Shown here in pieces: positions 61,328-64,000 of a stretch of DNA of 64,000 nucleotides. Within the stretch, counting starts at the first letter, position 1. Every line of letters begins with the position of its first letter. The position numbers were made by a program, and so were the translations under genes. Under the pieces are notes generated by a model, which was given only the letters and a program-made list of their open reading frames with translations, was not told the origin of the DNA and made no database searches. The stretch comes from Microbacterium sp. Root553 (lineage in GTDB: Bacteria; Actinomycetota; Actinomycetes; Actinomycetales; Microbacteriaceae), in NCBI RefSeq assembly GCF_001426995.1, contig NZ_LMFY01000001.1:1078713-1142712 (forward strand), in the 5' to 3' direction.

Positions 61328-62854
61328 GTGTCCGACACCCCGTTCCCCGTGCCAGATCCGATCCGCAGCACCGCGCTCGCGGCCGACCTCGACGCCGCCG
61401 ACCTGCGCTCCGAGCCGCTGCGCCGACTGTGGGGAGAAGAAGAGGACGACGCGCTCGCTCGCGGCATGAGGGAGCCGATCCTGCGCGCGATCGCGCACGA
61501 TGACGGACCGCTCGCGACCCTCGGACGCCTGCTCGTGCTGGGAATGCCGCAGCCCCTCACGGCAGTGGCCACGGCCCTGCCGACCCTCGGAGTGGAGGGC
61601 CTGGTGGCTCTCGGGCTGGCGCGCGTGGACGCGGCATCCGTGATCCCGACCGCCCTGCTGCGGCCGCAGTCCTTCGTCGACGCCGACGGCTTCGGCGAAT
61701 GGTGGATCGCCAGCGATCTCGACGAGACGGCGCTGGACGGCGCCCTCCCCGCCGACCATGTGCTCGGCGTCGGCGGGGCCTCCCGCACGCTCGCCGAGAT
61801 CGTGATGCCGGTCGAGGTCGACCGCGCGCTCGACCTCGGCACCGGATGCGGCATCCAGGCCCTCCTGGTCGCCCGGCACGCCCGCTCGGTCGTCGCCACC
61901 GACATCTCGGCGAGGGCTCTCGCCTTCGCGGAGCTGAACGCGCAGCTGAACGGCGTGTCGACCATCGAGTTCCGCCTCGGCAGCATGTTCGAGCCGGTCG
62001 CCGGAGAGACCTTCGACCTGATCGTGTCGAACCCGCCGTTCGTCATCACCCCTCGCGCCGAGGGTGTGCCGGAGTACGAGTACCGTGACGGCGGCCTCGT
62101 CGGCGACGCTCTGGTGGAGCAGTTCATCGCCACCGCTCCGCAGCACCTCACGCCCGGCGGGTCGGCGCAGCTGCTCGGCAACTGGGAGTCTCGCGGAGGG
62201 CAGCGGTCGCTGACCGGTCGAGCGGGACTCGATCGCGTCTCGTCCTGGGTTCCCGGCGAGCTCGACCTGTGGGTCGTGCAGCGTGAGGAGCTGACCCCTC
62301 TCGCGTACGCCGAGCTCTGGATCCGCGACGGCGGAACGACGCCACGGGATGCCGCCTTCACCCCGCTGCTGCGCGCCTGGCTCGACGACTTCGCCGCACG
62401 CGGGGTGACCGCGGTCGGCTTCGGGTACATCCTGATCCGACGTCCTGCGCACGCCGGTGCTCCGCTGCGCAGGCTCGAGCGTCTGCCGCAGCCGGTGTCG
62501 AACGTCGGGAGCGCGCTGCGCGACGGCCTCGCCGCACACGACCTGCTGGCAGGGGGCGTCCCGCCGATGCTGCTGACCGCGGCGGACGTCACCGAAGCCC
62601 GCCACCTGCTGCCGGGCAACGACGACCCCAGCATCATCGAGCTGCGCCAGGGAGGGGGCTTCGCCCGGACCCTCACGGTGGATCCTGCGCTCGCCGCGTT
62701 CGTGGGCGCGTGCGACGGCGACCTCACGGTCATGCAGATCGTCGCGGCGCTCGCCGACCTGTTCGAGGTGCCGCTCGCCGACCTCTGGGCAGACCTCGAA
62801 CCGCGCATCCGGCAGCTCATCCTCGACGGCCTTCTCGTGGCGGGTGTTCGGTAG
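61328..62854 (+). CDS. class I SAM-dependent methyltransferase with N- and C-terminal accessory domains
   Basis: 508 aa from the GTG at 61328; TAGAGT (61315-61320) sits 7 nt upstream, a leaderless layout. The central Rossmann fold has ALDLGTGCGIQALLVA (SAM binding) and the N6-adenine or glutamine methylase motif LIVSNPPFVITP. N- and C-terminal regions resemble the DUF7059/DUF7782 flanks of actinobacterial homologues (from memory). The substrate, probably RNA, DNA or protein amide, is unknown. It is divergent from DUF6049. Confidence 0.88.
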   Translation: MSDTPFPVPDPIRSTALAADLDAADLRSEPLRRLWGEEEDDALARGMREPILRAIAHDDGPLATLGRLLVLGMPQPLTAVATALPTLGVEGLVALGLARVDAASVIPTALLRPQSFVDADGFGEWWIASDLDETALDGALPADHVLGVGGASRTLAEIVMPVEVDRALDLGTGCGIQALLVARHARSVVATDISARALAFAELNAQLNGVSTIEFRLGSMFEPVAGETFDLIVSNPPFVITPRAEGVPEYEYRDGGLVGDALVEQFIATAPQHLTPGGSAQLLGNWESRGGQRSLTGRAGLDRVSSWVPGELDLWVVQREELTPLAYAELWIRDGGTTPRDAAFTPLLRAWLDDFAARGVTAVGFGYILIRRPAHAGAPLRRLERLPQPVSNVGSALRDGLAAHDLLAGGVPPMLLTAADVTEARHLLPGNDDPSIIELRQGGGFARTLTVDPALAAFVGACDGDLTVMQIVAALADLFEVPLADLWADLEPRIRQLILDGLLVAGVR

Positions 62855-62890
62855 GGAATACCCGCCGACATCCATGCGTTCGAATACACC

Positions 62891-63946
62891 ATGAAGGCTT
62901 TCGGATTCCTCTCTTTCGGGCATTACGCCGATGTGCCGGGTTCAGCGACCCGCACGGCCGGCGACATGCTGAAGCAGACCATCGAGATCGCGGAGGGTGC
63001 TGACGAGATCGGCGTCAACGGCGCATCGGTCCGTGTGCACCACTGGGCCCGCCAGGCCGCCTCGCCGATGCCGCTGCTGTCGGCCATGGCCGCGCGCACG
63101 AAGCGCATCGAGGTGGGCACGGGCGTGATCGACATGCGCTACGAGAACCCGTTCCAGTTCGCCGAGGAGGCGGCCGCCCTCGATCTCATCGCCGACGGGC
63201 GCATCGCGCTCGGCGTGAGCCGTGGGTCACCCGAGACCGCACTGCGCGGGTACGAGACCTTCGGTTTCCACGATGAAGAGGACCCCGAGCGCGGCAGCGT
63301 GATCGCACGCGAGAAGTTCGACCTCTTCCTGCGGGCCATCGACGGTGAAGGCCTCGCCCCGGGAGATCCCCGCATGGTCGGCGCCGGACGCTACCTGGCG
63401 ATCGAACCGCAGTCGCCGACGCTGCGCGACCACATCTGGTGGGGATCGGGATCGCGTGCCACGGCCGAGGAGACCGGACGCAAGGGCCTCAACATGATGA
63501 GCTCGACGCTTCTCACCGAGGCGACCGGCGTGCCGTTCCACCAGCTCCAGCGCGAGCAGATCGATCTCTTCCGCGCCGCCTACAAGGAGGCCGGTCACAC
63601 CGGCGCTCCGCGCGTCTCGGTCAGCCGCAGCGTCTTCCCGCTGGTCTCCGACATGGATCGGGCCTACTTCGGTCTGCGCAGCGAGGAGAACGCCGACCAG
63701 ATCGGCATCATCGACGGGTTCCGGTCGACCTTCGGCAAGACCCACGCGGCGGAGCCGGATGTGCTGATCCGGCAGCTCCTCGCCGACGAGGCGGTGATGT
63801 CGGCGGACACCCTGCTGCTGACCATCCCGAACCAGCTCGGGCCGGAGTACAACCTGCATGTTCTCGAGGCGTTCGCGACGCATGTCGCTCCCGCACTCGG
63901 GTGGAAGCCCAACACGGAGGGCCCGGTGCAGGGAGACGCGATCTAG
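62891..63946 (+). CDS. LLM class flavin-dependent oxidoreductase
   Basis: 351 aa TIM-barrel of the luciferase-like monooxygenase family. Signatures: MKAFGFLSFGHYAD, GADEIGVNGASVRVHHWA, VGTGVIDMRYENPFQFAEEA and the phosphate-binding IALGVSRGSPE. It uses FMN or F420; the substrate is unknown. It is complete and ends 54 nt before the window end. Confidence 0.92.
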   Translation: MKAFGFLSFGHYADVPGSATRTAGDMLKQTIEIAEGADEIGVNGASVRVHHWARQAASPMPLLSAMAARTKRIEVGTGVIDMRYENPFQFAEEAAALDLIADGRIALGVSRGSPETALRGYETFGFHDEEDPERGSVIAREKFDLFLRAIDGEGLAPGDPRMVGAGRYLAIEPQSPTLRDHIWWGSGSRATAEETGRKGLNMMSSTLLTEATGVPFHQLQREQIDLFRAAYKEAGHTGAPRVSVSRSVFPLVSDMDRAYFGLRSEENADQIGIIDGFRSTFGKTHAAEPDVLIRQLLADEAVMSADTLLLTIPNQLGPEYNLHVLEAFATHVAPALGWKPNTEGPVQGDAI

Positions 63947-64000
63947 CGCGATCCGTTCGTGGTGTGGATCACCCTGAGCCGCTCGCACACGACCGGCATG
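63943..64000 (-). CDS. possible 3' end of a gene continuing past the window
   Basis: On the minus strand an open frame enters from the right edge and ends at a TAG at 63943-63945, overlapping the end of the LLM gene by 4 nt. Only about 19 codons are visible (tail VVCERLRVIHTTNGSR). A convergent partner gene is plausible, but the family cannot be named. Confidence 0.3.
   Translation of the reverse strand, partial: MPVVCERLRVIHTTNGSR

Noticed and set aside
61247..62923. Two minus-strand frames of about 540-560 codons opposite the methyltransferase
   Set aside because: The plus strand encodes a clear methyltransferase with NPPF and SAM motifs; the minus frames have no recognisable domain.

Overview
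This is a high-GC actinobacterial chromosome segment centred on the replication origin. Protein families, gene order and codon bias fit Microbacteriaceae, most likely Microbacterium or a close relative (inference from sequence only). The origin lies between dnaA (44174-45565, minus) and dnaN (42536-43678, minus), with perfect DnaA boxes at 43876, 43992 and 44055. Seven parS-like palindromes lie between 48.2 and 51.6 kb.

Layout. 0-9 kb: mixed housekeeping and accessory genes: two small acidic proteins, a TetR regulator beside a DUF952 protein, a lipoprotein, an aldo/keto reductase, a GntR (YtrA-like) regulator with a membrane protein, a siderophore-interacting protein behind an IdeR/DtxR-like box, an isochorismatase-family hydrolase, an LCP cell-wall ligase, and a sigma factor coupled to a one-TM protein. 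9.1-14.7 kb: an accessory block ending at the 3' end of tRNA-Leu. It holds a DUF1883 gene, an unrecognised three-gene operon with ATGA overlaps, small membrane proteins and a DUF4209-like protein with a HEPN-type RNxxxH motif. 15.2-24.3 kb: the conserved fhaA-fhaB-pstP-rodA-pbpA-pknA-pknB cluster for growth and cell-wall control. It is followed by a TrpG/PabA-type amidotransferase, a 51-aa membrane protein, sortase E, crgA, a rhomboid protease and cyclophilin. This is close to the mycobacterial order near oriC. 28-32 kb: small housekeeping genes. 32.3-32.5 kb: tRNA-Ala and tRNA-Ile. 32.5-35.5 kb: a histidine kinase, response regulator and DUF4097 operon. 35.6-45.6 kb: DUF3566, gyrA, gyrB, dciA, recF, dnaN, oriC, dnaA (all minus). 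45.9-48.9 kb: rpmH, rnpA, yidD, yidC, jag, rsmG (all plus). 48.9-51.5 kb: a gene-poor, parS-rich stretch with a 17-bp minisatellite and a frameshifted P-loop kinase-like gene. 51.6-53.5 kb: parA, parB. 53.5-64 kb: sugar porter, GrpB protein, trxA/trxB, murJ, DUF6049, a methyltransferase and an LLM flavin oxidoreductase.

How the genes work together. The window carries the replication-initiation and segregation core (DnaA, DnaN, RecF, DciA, gyrase, ParAB/parS). It also carries the Ser/Thr-kinase-controlled elongation machinery (RodA, PbpA, PknA/B, PstP, FHA proteins, CrgA, MurJ, YidC).

The most notable signals are: the unrecognised three-gene operon with a divergent DUF1883 gene and a nearby HEPN-like gene; a 167-bp repeat-bearing insertion exactly at the pbpA start codon that keeps the reading coupling; a DnaA-box cluster about 17 kb from oriC; a parS that contains the parA start codon; and a recurrent leaderless promoter layout. 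No integrase, transposase, CRISPR array or rRNA was seen.
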